A DNA stretch of 64,000 bases from Lutibacter flavus (GCF_900188355.1 NZ_FZNX01000006.1:62001-126000); one strand, 5' to 3'. Shown: positions 9,587-17,862, counted from the stretch's first letter. Notes: generated by a model not told the origin, from the sequence alone. Made by a program: numbers and translations.

Positions 9587-9710
9587 ACTAACCCATTAAT
9601 ATTTCTAATAATCCATTTAATTTGAGAGTCCCAATCATTAGCTTTCGCTAATGATTGGCTTTCTAACTCTCATTAATAATAGAAATAACTAACCCAGTAT
9701 TTCTATTAAG
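9587..9710. repeat. Structured repeat element in the pnp-mscS spacer
   Basis: The core is a perfect 11-bp stem, CAATCATTAGC (9632-9642) with GCTAATGATTG (9647-9657), loop TTTC. Outside it GAGAGT (9624-9629) pairs with ACTCTC, and the AT-rich flanks pair loosely. The block is bordered by a direct repeat: ACTAACCCA at 9587-9595 and 9688-9696, each followed shortly by ATTTCTA. No coding potential is seen. The rest of the 9410-9819 spacer holds only the two terminator hairpins and AT-rich sequence. Confidence 0.5.
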
Positions 9711-9819
9711 TTTTAGTAAAAAATATTTCTGCTTTAAATTCTATAAGAACTTAAATAGTACATTTTTCTTTTTCCTTTACAAATTTCCCTTTTACAGAAA
9801 CATTTTTACTAAATATATT

Positions 9820-10644
9820 TTACTTTATCTCTACTTTTTGATCAACAAAAGACTTAATAGGCAGCACTACTATACCTTCCTCCGTTTTAATTGTAATACA
9901 TATATTATCTATTTGTTGAATAACACCTTCAATCTTTTTAGTTTTTATATGCTGCCCAATTTCAAAGTTTTTTCGAGAATAAAAACCAAAAAGCAATCTG
10001 GTAATTACATCTCTTGCCCCTAATCCAAATGCGATGGTAAAAGAAACTAAAACAGAACCTAATATTAAAGTAATATTACTTGTAATAATTTCGGTATCAA
10101 TACCTGCCTGATTTAATGCTGTAATTGAAATAAAAATAACTATTAAATAAAACACAATATTACCAACCAAATTACCACCTGTAAGTTCCATTGATTTAAA
10201 TGTTTCTTGAATCGTATTTTTAATTAGCGACCCCACATAAACTCCAATTACAAAAATAAATAAGGCACTTATTAAAACTGGTAAATATGCTATAAAACTT
10301 CCAATTCCTTCGGAAACCATTTTTAGGCCTAACATATCTGAAGCAATAACTATAAAAATTAAAATCAACAAATATTTTACAAACTTTAAAATAATTTTAG
10401 ATGGCACTACTGTATAATCACTTTTACCGAATAATTCCGCTTCGTTTAACTTTGTTGTTAACGAATCAATTTTTGAAATTTTTAATATCTTTTTAAGAAC
10501 AACATTTACAACTTTTAAAAATATCCAAGCAATTATAATGAATCCTATGCCCATTAAAATTTTTGGAATTACATTTAAAAATTGGCTCCATAAATCTTGT
10601 GCAAATGTTAAATTGACATTTTCTAATTGGATTATTGTTTTCAT
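9820..10644 (-). CDS. Small mechanosensitive-channel (MscS-like) membrane protein
   Basis: 274 aa. Four to five hydrophobic helices are visible (about 25-50, 88-105, 118-140, 160-180, 190-210), with YVGSLI, FGLGARDVITRLLFGF and then a soluble part NFEIGQHIKTKKIEGVIQQID that matches the beta-domain entry of MscS channels. It resembles the short TM-helix-repeat type found in Bacteroidota rather than the classic 286-aa E. coli MscS. Members gate in response to membrane tension. It lies 26 bases after the 65-aa gene and the ECF sigma gene on the same strand, so the three probably form one transcript; the channel may be a sigma-factor target or effector (inference). Confidence 0.8.
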   Translation of the reverse strand: MKTIIQLENVNLTFAQDLWSQFLNVIPKILMGIGFIIIAWIFLKVVNVVLKKILKISKIDSLTTKLNEAELFGKSDYTVVPSKIILKFVKYLLILIFIVIASDMLGLKMVSEGIGSFIAYLPVLISALFIFVIGVYVGSLIKNTIQETFKSMELTGGNLVGNIVFYLIVIFISITALNQAGIDTEIITSNITLILGSVLVSFTIAFGLGARDVITRLLFGFYSRKNFEIGQHIKTKKIEGVIQQIDNICITIKTEEGIVVLPIKSFVDQKVEIK

Positions 10645-10670
10645 TTTATTAAATTTTGGGTTAGTAAATT

Positions 10671-10868
10671 TTATTTTTCTTTCTTATTATTTTTAATTGT
10701 TTTTGATTCAGTATCTAAGAACTCTCCTATTGTATTAGGGTACTTTATTACAAATAGATCGGCCACATCAATAGAGAGTTTAATTAATGAAATATCATTA
10801 ATTACTCGTTCTCTAAGTACTTTTGGCACTTCTTCGTTATGTAATATTTTCTTAAACGGATTCTCCAT
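10671..10868 (-). CDS. Unknown 65-aa protein linked to ECF sigma factor
   Basis: 65 aa, soluble, charged, no signal peptide or membrane segment. Visible features: MENPFKKILHNEEVPKVLRE, a central amphipathic helix (ISLIKLSIDVADLFVIKYP) and a Lys-rich tail. Its ATG shares one base with the sigma factor stop (TAATG arrangement on the minus strand), which implies translational coupling. The position after a sigma gene is where an anti-sigma factor would be expected, but it has no membrane helix or zinc motif, so a cytoplasmic partner of the sigma factor is only a guess. I judge it real from codon pattern and coupling. Confidence 0.65.
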   Translation of the reverse strand: MENPFKKILHNEEVPKVLRERVINDISLIKLSIDVADLFVIKYPNTIGEFLDTESKTIKNNKKEK

Positions 10869-11437
10869 TATTTAAGATTTTTATATACACTAATTAATTT
10901 TTCCTTTGCTCTTTTCAATCGCATTTTTATTGCACTTTCCCCAATCTCCATTGCTTCCTGTATTTCTTTTATCGAAAAATCATCTTGATACTTCAATAAT
11001 AAAATCATTTTTTCATTTGGGTCTATTAGCTCTAATGCCTTTTTCAATTTATCAGATTTCATACTGTAAATTGATTCATCACTCGAATCTAATTCGTTAT
11101 TATCATCTGATATCTCCCCTTCAAAATTCTTTTCATTTTTTTTATAATTATTTCGAGTAACATAGTTAACACAAAAATTATACGTAAAAGAATATAGCCA
11201 AGTCGAAAACTTAGCAGTTCCTTTAAATGTTCTTAGTTTAACAAAAAGTTTAATAAAGACATCATGTGTTAAATCTTGTGCTTCCTCCTTTGAGGATGCA
11301 AATCCGTAACATTTATTATAAACCATAGAGACATATCTGTCGTACAAGACAGCAAACAAATGGGTATCATTTGTCTGTACTATCCTTTGAACTAACTCGT
11401 TATCACTTAATAACGATATATCACTATTTGATTTCAA
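10868..11437 (-). CDS. ECF-type RNA polymerase sigma factor
   Basis: 189 aa. Region 2 is at about 25-95 (LYDRYVSMVYNKCYGF, EAQDLTHDVFIKLF, KFSTWLYSFTYNFCVNY). Region 4 is at about 130-185, with the helix-turn-helix DDFSIKEIQEAMEIGESAIKMRLKRAK. Regions 1.2 and 3 are absent, as in extracytoplasmic-function sigmas. The best start is a TTG at 11437 (LKSNSDISLL); no ATG exists before region 2 in this frame. It is divergent from rpoD and followed by the coupled 65-aa gene and the MscS-like gene. The signal it answers to is unknown. Confidence 0.88.
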   Translation of the reverse strand: MKSNSDISLLSDNELVQRIVQTNDTHLFAVLYDRYVSMVYNKCYGFASSKEEAQDLTHDVFIKLFVKLRTFKGTAKFSTWLYSFTYNFCVNYVTRNNYKKNEKNFEGEISDDNNELDSSDESIYSMKSDKLKKALELIDPNEKMILLLKYQDDFSIKEIQEAMEIGESAIKMRLKRAKEKLISVYKNLK

Positions 11438-11524
11438 AAATTACTAGTTGGGTTATATCTTTAGGACACTTTTGCTTTTATAAAGTCACAAAAACATTAA
11501 ATTTATTTTATTTTGTAACATTTT

Positions 11525-11532
11525 CAAAAATA
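11525..11532 (-). promoter_or_regulatory. Possible promoter of the ECF sigma operon
   Basis: On the minus strand TATTTTTG is an exact TAnnTTTG box about 88 bases before the TTG start. No -33 box is clear. The same spacer carries the loose repeat TACAA-N8-TTGTA at 11531-11548, between the two divergent sigma genes. Confidence 0.3.
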
Positions 11533-11585
11533 CAACGTATATATTGTATAGCATATATATTAATAAATAAATTTTTAGTATCTAA

Positions 11586-12449
11586 ATGAGACAACTTAAA
11601 ATAACAAAACAGGTTACTAATAGAGAAACCGCATCATTAGACAAGTATTTACAAGAAATAGGAAAAGTTGATTTAATTACTGCCGAAATGGAGGTAGAAT
11701 TAGCGCAACGAATAAAAGCAGGAGATCAGGCAGCTTTAGAAAGATTGACAAAAGCAAATTTACGTTTTGTTGTTTCTGTAGCAAAACAATATCAAAATCA
11801 AGGATTAACTTTACCAGATTTAATTAATGAAGGTAACTTAGGATTAATAAAAGCAGCAAAACGTTTTGATGAAACACGTGGTTTCAAATTTATATCTTAC
11901 GCTGTTTGGTGGATTCGTCAATCAATTTTACAAGCGTTAGCTGAACAATCTCGTATTGTACGTTTGCCTTTAAATAAAATTGGTTCTATCAATAAAATTA
12001 ATAAAATGTACGCTTTCTTAGAGCAAGAAAACGAAAGACCTCCATCTGCAGAAGAAATTGCTAAGAAATTAGATATGACTGTGAACGATGTTAAAGAATC
12101 AATGAAAAATTCTGGTCGTCACGTATCTATGGATGCTCCTTTAATTGAAGGTGAAGATTCTAACTTATATGATGTTTTAAATACTGGTGAATCTCCAAAT
12201 CCAGATAAAGCATTATTACATGAGTCTTTAAAAGTTGAAATTGAACGCGCATTAGAAACGCTTACTCCAAGAGAAGCGGATGTAGTTCAATTATACTTTG
12301 GTTTAGGTGATGCTCACCCAATGACTTTAGAAGAAATTGGTGAAACTTTTGATTTAACTAGAGAGCGTGTTCGTCAAATTAAAGAAAAAGCAATTAGAAG
12401 ATTAAAACATACATCAAGAAGTAAAATTTTAAAAACATATTTAGGTTAA
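11586..12449 (+). CDS. rpoD: Primary sigma factor RpoD/SigA
   Basis: 287 aa. This is the housekeeping sigma of Bacteroidota, which lacks region 1.1 and the long non-conserved region of proteobacterial sigma 70. Region 1.2 is in [16 protein letters not shown], region 2 in [36 protein letters not shown] and [16 protein letters not shown], region 3 in [14 protein letters not shown], and region 4 in [17 protein letters not shown] and [21 protein letters not shown]. It directs RNA polymerase to the TAnnTTTG promoters seen in this window. It is normally close to pnp in this group; here a three-gene block lies between. Confidence 0.97.
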   Translation: MRQLKITKQVTNRETASLDKYLQEIGKVDLITAEMEVELAQRIKAGDQAALERLTKANLRFVVSVAKQYQNQGLTLPDLINEGNLGLIKAAKRFDETRGFKFISYAVWWIRQSILQALAEQSRIVRLPLNKIGSINKINKMYAFLEQENERPPSAEEIAKKLDMTVNDVKESMKNSGRHVSMDAPLIEGEDSNLYDVLNTGESPNPDKALLHESLKVEIERALETLTPREADVVQLYFGLGDAHPMTLEEIGETFDLTRERVRQIKEKAIRRLKHTSRSKILKTYLG

Positions 12450-12488
12450 ATATTGATTTAACACTAATAAACTTTTTGATTACTGAAT

Positions 12489-12516
12489 AAAAACGCTCGA
12501 AATTTCGAGCGTTTTT
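12489..12516 (+). terminator. Intrinsic terminator of rpoD
   Basis: A perfect 28-base palindrome centred on CGCTCGAAATTTCGAGCG, with A5 before and T5 after; T-rich sequence continues. Confidence 0.92.
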
Positions 12517-12529
12517 ATTTTTTAAATGA

Positions 12530-12537
12530 TACTTTTG
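12530..12537 (+). promoter_or_regulatory. rpe promoter -7 box
   Basis: TACTTTTG followed by C, an exact TAnnTTTG box 19 bases before the rpe ATG, just after the rpoD terminator. The leader would be very short. Confidence 0.55.
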
Positions 12538-12556
12538 CAAAAACAATTACAAAGAA

Positions 12557-13219
12557 ATGAATAAAATTATAGCCCCTTCAGTTTTAGCTGCAGATTTTGC
12601 AAACTTACAACGAGACGTTGAAATGGTAAATAATAGCAAGGCAGATTGGTTTCATATTGATGTCATGGATGGTGTTTTTGTTCCTAACATCTCTTTTGGA
12701 ATGCCTGTTATTAGTGCAATTAAGAAACATGCAAAAAAAACAATGGACGTTCATTTAATGATTGTTAATCCAGATAAATTTATTTCTGATTTTAAAAAAG
12801 TTGGTGCAGACATTCTAACAGTTCATTATGAAGCATGTCCGCATTTACATAGAACTGTACAAGCAATAAAAGCTGAAGGGATGCAAGCTGGGGTTTCATT
12901 AAATCCACATACACCAATCGCTGTTTTAGAAGACATTATTGAAGATTTAGATTTAGTATTAATTATGAGTGTAAACCCAGGTTTTGGTGGACAAAGTTTT
13001 ATTGAAAACACTTATAAAAAAGTACAACAATTAAAGGCATTAATTGAATTTAGTGGGTCAAAAGCTATTATTGAAGTTGATGGTGGTGTTACAGATCAAA
13101 ACATTGAACAACTATCTGAAGCTGGTGTTGATGCTTTTGTAGCTGGAAGCTTTATTTTTAAAAGTGAAGATCCAATAAAAACTATTGCAGATTTAAAAGG
13201 TCTGGTATCAGGCATTTAA
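12557..13219 (+). CDS. rpe: Ribulose-phosphate 3-epimerase
   Basis: 220 aa, standard length. It interconverts ribulose 5-phosphate and xylulose 5-phosphate in the pentose phosphate pathway, in the cytoplasm. TIM-barrel motifs: IAPSVLAADFANL, HIDVMDGVFVPNISFG (metal and catalytic Asp), MDVHLMIVNPDKF, LIMSVNPGFGGQSFI and EVDGGVTDQNI. Its stop overlaps the stop of the convergent CBS gene by 4 bases. Confidence 0.97.
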   Translation: MNKIIAPSVLAADFANLQRDVEMVNNSKADWFHIDVMDGVFVPNISFGMPVISAIKKHAKKTMDVHLMIVNPDKFISDFKKVGADILTVHYEACPHLHRTVQAIKAEGMQAGVSLNPHTPIAVLEDIIEDLDLVLIMSVNPGFGGQSFIENTYKKVQQLKALIEFSGSKAIIEVDGGVTDQNIEQLSEAGVDAFVAGSFIFKSEDPIKTIADLKGLVSGI

Positions 13220-13650
13220 ATAGCTTCCAACTCATATTGTACTAGCAAATAATTTAATATATCTGTAGTTGTAACAATTCCAACTAAAATATCATTATCA
13301 ACAACTGGTAAGGCATGAAATTCATTTTTAGATAATATTTCTACCACCGATTTAATTGTAATGCTTGAATTAACTTTAATTGGATTTTTAACCATTATCT
13401 GCTCAATACTAAGCATATTATAAATAGTGTTATCTATTTTAATTTCATTAGCATCGTACGAATCCAAAAAACTAATGCGTTTTAAATCTGTTAAACTAAG
13501 CATTCCAACAATGTGTCTATTTTTTGTTACTGGAATATGCCTAATATGATTTTCTCTAAATAATTTTTCGGCTTTAAATAAATCATCATGTAAGCTTAAC
13601 GTTATAAGCTCCTTTGTCATTATTTTCGATATAGGCTCAAGACGTTTCAT
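13216..13650 (-). CDS. CBS-domain pair protein
   Basis: 144 aa, two tandem CBS motifs and nothing else: SKIMTKELITLSLHDDLFKAEKLF...HIRHIPVTKNRHIVGMLSLTDL (about 6-60) and QIMVKNPIKVNSSITIKSVVEIL...FHALPVVDNDILVGIVTTTDIL (about 80-138). CBS pairs bind adenine nucleotides and often sense energy charge. No effector domain is fused, so the partner is unknown. Flavobacterial genomes often carry such stand-alone proteins. Single gene, divergent from modA. Confidence 0.88.
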   Translation of the reverse strand: MKRLEPISKIMTKELITLSLHDDLFKAEKLFRENHIRHIPVTKNRHIVGMLSLTDLKRISFLDSYDANEIKIDNTIYNMLSIEQIMVKNPIKVNSSITIKSVVEILSKNEFHALPVVDNDILVGIVTTTDILNYLLVQYELEAI

Positions 13651-13702
13651 AAAATAATATTTTTAATTCTCTTAAAGTTCGAAAATAACAACCAAAATAT
13701 TT

Positions 13703-13716
13703 ATGATTAAAATCAT
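13703..13716. promoter_or_regulatory. FNR/CRP-like inverted repeat before modA
   Basis: ATGATTAAAATCAT has arms ATGAT and ATCAT around four bases, close to the FNR-type TTGAT-N4-ATCAA. It lies about 58 bases before modA. A near-match to the -7 box (TATCTTAG, one mismatch) lies just downstream. Confidence 0.35.
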
Positions 13717-13773
13717 TTTATCTAAAATAGAGGTATTATCTTAGCAAAGTCTTTCACAAAAAAATTAATAATT

Positions 13774-14544
13774 ATGAAGAATAAATTAAAATGGTTATTT
13801 CTCTCAACTATTCTAATTTCAATATTAATTTCTTCTTGCAACCAACAAAAAGTTCACAATTTAACAATAGCTACAGCGGCTAATATGCAATTTGCCATGG
13901 AAGAATTAACAACTTCTTTCACCAAAGAAACGGGCATTAAATGTGAAACAATTTTAAGTTCTTCTGGTAAATTAACGGCTCAAATTAAAGAAGGTGCACC
14001 ATATGATATATTTGTTTCAGCAAATATGAAATATCCAAATGAACTATATAATGCTGGTTTTACAACTCAAAAACCAAAAATATATGCTTTCGGAAAATTG
14101 GTTTTATGGTCTATGATAGATAGTATAAAACCATCTATAAATTTATTACTTCATAAAAATATAAAACATATTGCAACAGCAAACCCAAAAACAGCACCAT
14201 ATGGAATTCCAACGGAGGAAGTTTTAAAACATTATAAAATTTATGATAGCATTAAAAATAAATTAGTTTATGGCGAAAGTATCGCTCAAACTAATCAATT
14301 TATAACCACCAAAGCTGCAGAAATCGGATTCACATCTAAATCTGTTGTTTTATCTCCTTTTATAAAAGGCAAAGGAAATTGGATAGATATTGATGAACAA
14401 GCTTATGCGCCAATAAAACAGGGAATTGTAATTATAAAAAACACATCGACTTCAATAGATAAAAAAGAAAAATTTTATAACTTTCTTTTTTCAAAAAAAG
14501 GACAAGATATTTTGAATAAATTTGGGTATTCAACCAACTTCTAA
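13774..14544 (+). CDS. modA: Molybdate ABC transporter substrate-binding lipoprotein ModA
   Basis: 256 aa. ModA captures molybdate or tungstate and delivers it to ModB. It starts with a lipoprotein signal (MKNKLKWLFLSTILISILI, SSC lipobox, Cys near 22), so it is membrane-anchored. Family motifs: LTIATAANMQFAMEEL, ILSSSGKLTAQIKEGAPYDIFVSAN (oxyanion contacts) and TANPKTAPYG. It is the first gene of a tight operon modA-mop-modB-modC with no gap to the next ORF. A modE regulator gene is not next to it. Confidence 0.94.
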   Translation: MKNKLKWLFLSTILISILISSCNQQKVHNLTIATAANMQFAMEELTTSFTKETGIKCETILSSSGKLTAQIKEGAPYDIFVSANMKYPNELYNAGFTTQKPKIYAFGKLVLWSMIDSIKPSINLLLHKNIKHIATANPKTAPYGIPTEEVLKHYKIYDSIKNKLVYGESIAQTNQFITTKAAEIGFTSKSVVLSPFIKGKGNWIDIDEQAYAPIKQGIVIIKNTSTSIDKKEKFYNFLFSKKGQDILNKFGYSTNF

Positions 14545-14943
14545 ATGAATATTTTAAAAGGAAAAATAGAAAAACTAACAGTTAGTGGAAGTTTAACTTT
14601 AATTGGAATTGAAGTTAATAACATTGGTATGTCTGCAATTGTGATTGATACATCCGAAGCAGCACCTTATTTAAAATTAGGAAATACTATAACCGTTGTA
14701 TTTAAAGAAACTGAAGTTATTATTGGAAAAGGAAATACAGATAACATTAGTCTAAGAAATAAATTTAAAGGAATAATTGATATTTTAGAATGTAAAGAAC
14801 TATTAAGTAAACTTACTATTAATACATCGGTTGGAAAAATTAGCTCAATCATAACTACCAATGCTGTAAATCAATTAAATCTAAAAGTAGGATCTGAAGT
14901 TACTGCAATGATTAAAACTAACGAAATCATGTTATCAGAATGA
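14545..14943 (+). CDS. Molybdenum-binding TOBE/Mop di-domain protein
   Basis: 132 aa, two tandem Mop-type (TOBE) beta-barrel modules: NILKGKIEKLTVSGSLTLIGIEV...GNTITVVFKETEVIIGKG (1-65) and NKFKGIIDILECKELLSKLTI...GSEVTAMIKTNEIML (70-131). Such molbindins store or buffer molybdate in the cytoplasm; a regulatory role as in the ModE C-terminus is possible, but no DNA-binding domain is present. It begins one base after the modA stop, and its stop overlaps the modB start by 4 bases (ATGA). Confidence 0.85.
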   Translation: MNILKGKIEKLTVSGSLTLIGIEVNNIGMSAIVIDTSEAAPYLKLGNTITVVFKETEVIIGKGNTDNISLRNKFKGIIDILECKELLSKLTINTSVGKISSIITTNAVNQLNLKVGSEVTAMIKTNEIMLSE

Positions 14944-15614
14944 TTGATTGGGAACCGCTAATATTAACTTTTAAACTTGCTTTTATAACAACAATTTTAT
15001 TGTTATTAATTTCAATTCCACTCGCCTACTGGTTGGCCTTTACCAAATCTAAATTAAAGCCCGTTTTAGAAACTTTTGTAAGTATGCCTTTGGTGTTACC
15101 TCCAACAGTGATCGGATTTTATTTATTAATTGCATTTAGTCCTTCAAATTCATTTGGTGGCTGGCTAAACGACTGGCTTGGATTAAAACTTGTGTTTTCA
15201 TTTGAAGGTTTATTAATTGCTTCAATTATTTATAGTTTACCATTTATGGTGCACCCAATACAATCAGGTTTTTCAAATTTATCAAGCTCTTTAAAAGATA
15301 TGTCTTATGTGTTAGGAAAAACCAGAACAACAACTTTATTTAAAGTACTACTTCCAAACATAAAATCATCTTTACTAACTGGAATTGTACTTGCATTTGC
15401 GCATACAATTGGTGAATTTGGTGTAGTTTTAATGATTGGTGGAAATATTCCCGGAAAAACAAAAGTAGCTTCAATTGCTATTTATGATGAAGTTGAATCA
15501 TTAAATTATGCAGCTGCAAATACGTATTCTTTAATTCTCTTCGCTTTAACATTTTGCATTTTATTGGTGGTTTACTTAATAAATGGAGGCTATTTAAAAC
15601 AGTTTTATAAATGA
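14940..15614 (+). CDS. modB: Molybdate ABC transporter permease ModB
   Basis: 224 aa, five to six transmembrane helices. It forms the inner-membrane channel for molybdate. Family landmarks: SIPLAYWLAF, PLVLPPTVIGFYLL, the coupling-helix EAA-type motif DMSYVLGKTRTTTLFKVLLPN and FAHTIGEFGVVLMIGGNIPGKT. Translationally coupled at both ends: ATGA overlap with the Mop gene upstream and with modC downstream. Confidence 0.95.
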   Translation: MIDWEPLILTFKLAFITTILLLLISIPLAYWLAFTKSKLKPVLETFVSMPLVLPPTVIGFYLLIAFSPSNSFGGWLNDWLGLKLVFSFEGLLIASIIYSLPFMVHPIQSGFSNLSSSLKDMSYVLGKTRTTTLFKVLLPNIKSSLLTGIVLAFAHTIGEFGVVLMIGGNIPGKTKVASIAIYDEVESLNYAAANTYSLILFALTFCILLVVYLINGGYLKQFYK

Positions 15615-16486
15615 TTGAAATTTCCATTCAAAAAAAATTAAAATCAGCTTCAGGTGAAATGTTGCTAAACATTAATACTGCAATTAAAAAAGGAAGTTTG
15701 GTAACGCTTTATGGAAAATCTGGAGCTGGAAAAACTACAATTCTTAGAATATTGGCTGGTTTACTTAATCCTGATCACGGTAAAATCGACGTAAACGGAG
15801 CCACTTGGCTTAATACCAGTGAAGGAATAAATTTAAAACCTCAAAAAAGGAAAATTGGATTTGTTTTTCAAGATTATGCTTTGTTTCCTAATATGACGGT
15901 TATAGAGAATCTAAAGTTTGCTCTAAATAAAGGTGAAGATGATAATATTATCAATCATTTAATTGATATCATTGAACTAGGAGAACTTCAAAACAGAAAA
16001 CCAGATACGCTTTCTGGCGGACAAAAACAACGTGTAGCACTAGCAAGGGCTTTGGTTCAAAAACCTTCTATTTTAATGTTAGATGAACCATTATCAGCCT
16101 TAGATTCTGAAATCCGATTTAAGTTACAACAGTACATTTTAAAAGTGCACAAAGAGTACAATCTAACTACACTATTAATTAGCCATGATATTTCAGAAAT
16201 AATAAGAATGTCTGATAAAGTATTAGAAATTGATCAGGGGAAAATTATTAAACAAGGTAAACCAAACGAAGTTTTTAATTATAAAGAATTAAATGCAAAA
16301 TTTCAGTTTACCGGGACTATTATAGAAATTGAAAAACAGGATTTCCTTTATATTCTAACTATAAGAATTGGGAAAGATCTAGTAAAAGTTGTTGCTGATG
16401 AAAGTGAGGGTCAACAATTAGTAATAGGTGATAATATTTTAGTTTCAGCAAAAGCTTTTAATCCTGTAATACATAAAATTGGTTAA
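15611..16486 (+). CDS. modC: Molybdate ABC transporter ATPase ModC
   Basis: 291 aa. It drives molybdate import. Walker A YGKSGAGKTT near residue 35, Q-loop VFQDYALFPNMTV, ABC signature LSGGQKQRVALARAL near 135, Walker B ILMLDEPLSALD and switch His in LLISHDISE. The C-terminal 60 residues (FTGTIIEIEKQDFLYILTI...) are a TOBE domain, though a separate Mop protein is encoded in the same operon. Its stop overlaps the stop of the convergent peptidase gene by 4 bases. Confidence 0.95.
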   Translation: MIEISIQKKLKSASGEMLLNINTAIKKGSLVTLYGKSGAGKTTILRILAGLLNPDHGKIDVNGATWLNTSEGINLKPQKRKIGFVFQDYALFPNMTVIENLKFALNKGEDDNIINHLIDIIELGELQNRKPDTLSGGQKQRVALARALVQKPSILMLDEPLSALDSEIRFKLQQYILKVHKEYNLTTLLISHDISEIIRMSDKVLEIDQGKIIKQGKPNEVFNYKELNAKFQFTGTIIEIEKQDFLYILTIRIGKDLVKVVADESEGQQLVIGDNILVSAKAFNPVIHKIG

Positions 16487-17259
16487 TATTTGATTTTATA
16501 AATCTTTAAGATATCAATATTTAGCATTTTTTGAACATACATAAATATTATTGGTAATTTTTCTTTAAATATTTCAGGAGTTTCAAAATAATGCTCAATA
16601 AGTACAGCTAGAAATTCATATTGATTTTCGAAAGCATATTCACGTAAATAATTTGCATCAATTATTTTTTTTTGATTGTCTTTGTTTTTCAAATGAATTA
16701 AAATTTTATTATAATAATTCTTAAAATTTAAACCTGAGTAACTTTGATTTATCAAGAAACCAAAATGTAATGCATGTGAAAATTCGTGTAATGCCAAATT
16801 CAAATTATCATTCTTCACTTTGACTCCATCTAAAAAATCGATCCAGGAAAAAACAACTAAACGAAGTTTTGGATTAGTTTCCCCTTTATGCATTTGTTTT
16901 AATACAGTTGAATAATATGATTCTGGGTAAATTATAATTGAATTTACTTGTGAAAACAAATACTTATGCATGCCAAAGGTTAAAGTTGTTGCCATTGCAG
17001 CTACTAAAGTTTTCATTTCAAGGGTAATTTCAATTTCATTACCAATAAAATTATGCCCTTTGATAAACTTATAAACTCTGTGCTCAAAAATAATTTTGTC
17101 TTTGGAATTTAAACAGCTATAAAAATAACTTCTCTTATTTAAATATACCCGCTGTTCTTCCAGTATTTTTTTTGGAAAAAATACTAACTGAGGTAAATTA
17201 GTTTGAACATATAAAATTCCTTTTATAGAATTAATGAAGTATGTAAATAACCTAATCAA
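16483..17259 (-). CDS. MtfA-like zinc peptidase (M90 family)
   Basis: 258 aa. Zinc motif HEFSH at residues 158-162 (ALHEFSHALHFG), with a likely third ligand Glu near 215 in YEFLAVLIEHYFETP, the arrangement of the E. coli MtfA/DgsA-regulator family. A hydrophobic start (about 5-20) could be a membrane anchor. In enterobacteria MtfA titrates the repressor Mlc; no such partner is expected here, so the role in flavobacteria is unknown. Single gene between the mod operon and the tRNA. Confidence 0.82.
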   Translation of the reverse strand: MIRLFTYFINSIKGILYVQTNLPQLVFFPKKILEEQRVYLNKRSYFYSCLNSKDKIIFEHRVYKFIKGHNFIGNEIEITLEMKTLVAAMATTLTFGMHKYLFSQVNSIIIYPESYYSTVLKQMHKGETNPKLRLVVFSWIDFLDGVKVKNDNLNLALHEFSHALHFGFLINQSYSGLNFKNYYNKILIHLKNKDNQKKIIDANYLREYAFENQYEFLAVLIEHYFETPEIFKEKLPIIFMYVQKMLNIDILKIYKIKY

Positions 17260-17279
17260 GTTTATTTATTAAAATTTAA

Positions 17280-17316
17280 AAAGCTCTAATTTAAATTAAT
17301 CTTTAATTAGAGCTTT
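17280..17316 (-). terminator. Terminator after tRNA-Arg
   Basis: AAAGCTCTAATT (17280-17291) pairs perfectly with AATTAGAGCTTT (17305-17316). On the minus strand the stem runs into TTTTTAAATTTT, so it can end the tRNA transcript. Confidence 0.75.
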
Positions 17317-17323
17317 AATTTAG

Positions 17324-17397
17324 TGACCCCGACAGGATTCAAACCTGTAACCGCTGGAGCCGAAATCCAGTGCGCTATTCAGTTGCGCCACGAGGCC
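17324..17397 (-). tRNA. tRNA-Arg (anticodon TCG)
   Basis: 74 nt. Acceptor stem GGCCTCG pairs with CGGGGTC (two G-U pairs), with A as discriminator base. The anticodon arm is CTGGA, loop TTTCGGC, TCCAG, giving anticodon TCG, which reads CGA and probably other CGN codons. The T arm carries the TTTGAATC type loop (ACAGG-TTTGAAT-CCTGT). The 3' CCA is not encoded (CTA follows). It sits 15 bases before the yqeY stop on the same strand and could be co-transcribed with it. Confidence 0.95.
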
Positions 17398-17412
17398 TTA
17401 TAATTTAGAAAT

Positions 17413-17862
17413 TTAACCCAACAATTGTTTTACAGCAAGAGAAATCGCTTTTCCATCAGCTTTACCAGCTAATTGCTTTGATGCCATTCCCATAACCTTC
17501 CCCATATCTTTCATTGAAGATGCTCCAACAGTTTCAATAATTCCAGCAATAACTTTCTTTAACTCATCTTCACTCATTTGTTCAGGTAAGAACTGTGCAA
17601 TTATTTCCACTTGCTCTAATTCTGGCTCAGCTAAATCATCTCTTCCTTGCTCTTTATACAAAGTTGCACTATCTTTTCTTTGCTTAACTAATTTTTGAAG
17701 TAATTTAATCTCTTCATCTTTAGTTAATCCTTCTGAAGCACCACTTTTTGTTTGAGCTAATAATATTTCAGATTTTACAGCTCTTAATGATTCTAAAGCA
17801 ACTTTATCTTTAGATTTCATAGCTTCTTTCATTTTAACCATTAATTTTTCTTGTAAACTCAT
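17413..17862 (-). CDS. GatB/YqeY domain protein
   Basis: 149 aa. A stand-alone YqeY protein, homologous to the tRNA-binding tail of the amidotransferase subunit GatB. Motifs: LMVKMKEAMKSKDKVALESLRAVKSEIL at the N-terminus, KLVKQRKDSATLYKEQGRDDLAEPE in the middle and GKVMGMASKQLAGKADGKAI at the end. Biochemical role unproven; a link to tRNA is suggested by homology and, weakly, by the tRNA gene right after it. It lies downstream of ftsZ but behind a strong terminator. Confidence 0.93.
   Translation of the reverse strand: MSLQEKLMVKMKEAMKSKDKVALESLRAVKSEILLAQTKSGASEGLTKDEEIKLLQKLVKQRKDSATLYKEQGRDDLAEPELEQVEIIAQFLPEQMSEDELKKVIAGIIETVGASSMKDMGKVMGMASKQLAGKADGKAISLAVKQLLG

Noticed and set aside
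11371-11589. 72-codon plus-strand ORF across the ECF sigma start and the rpoD upstream region
   Set aside because: Overlaps the real sigma gene antisense, then reads through the rpoD upstream spacer; composition is noise-like.
14667-14861. Minus-strand ORF opposite the Mop gene
   Set aside because: Antisense to a translationally coupled gene with clear TOBE modules.
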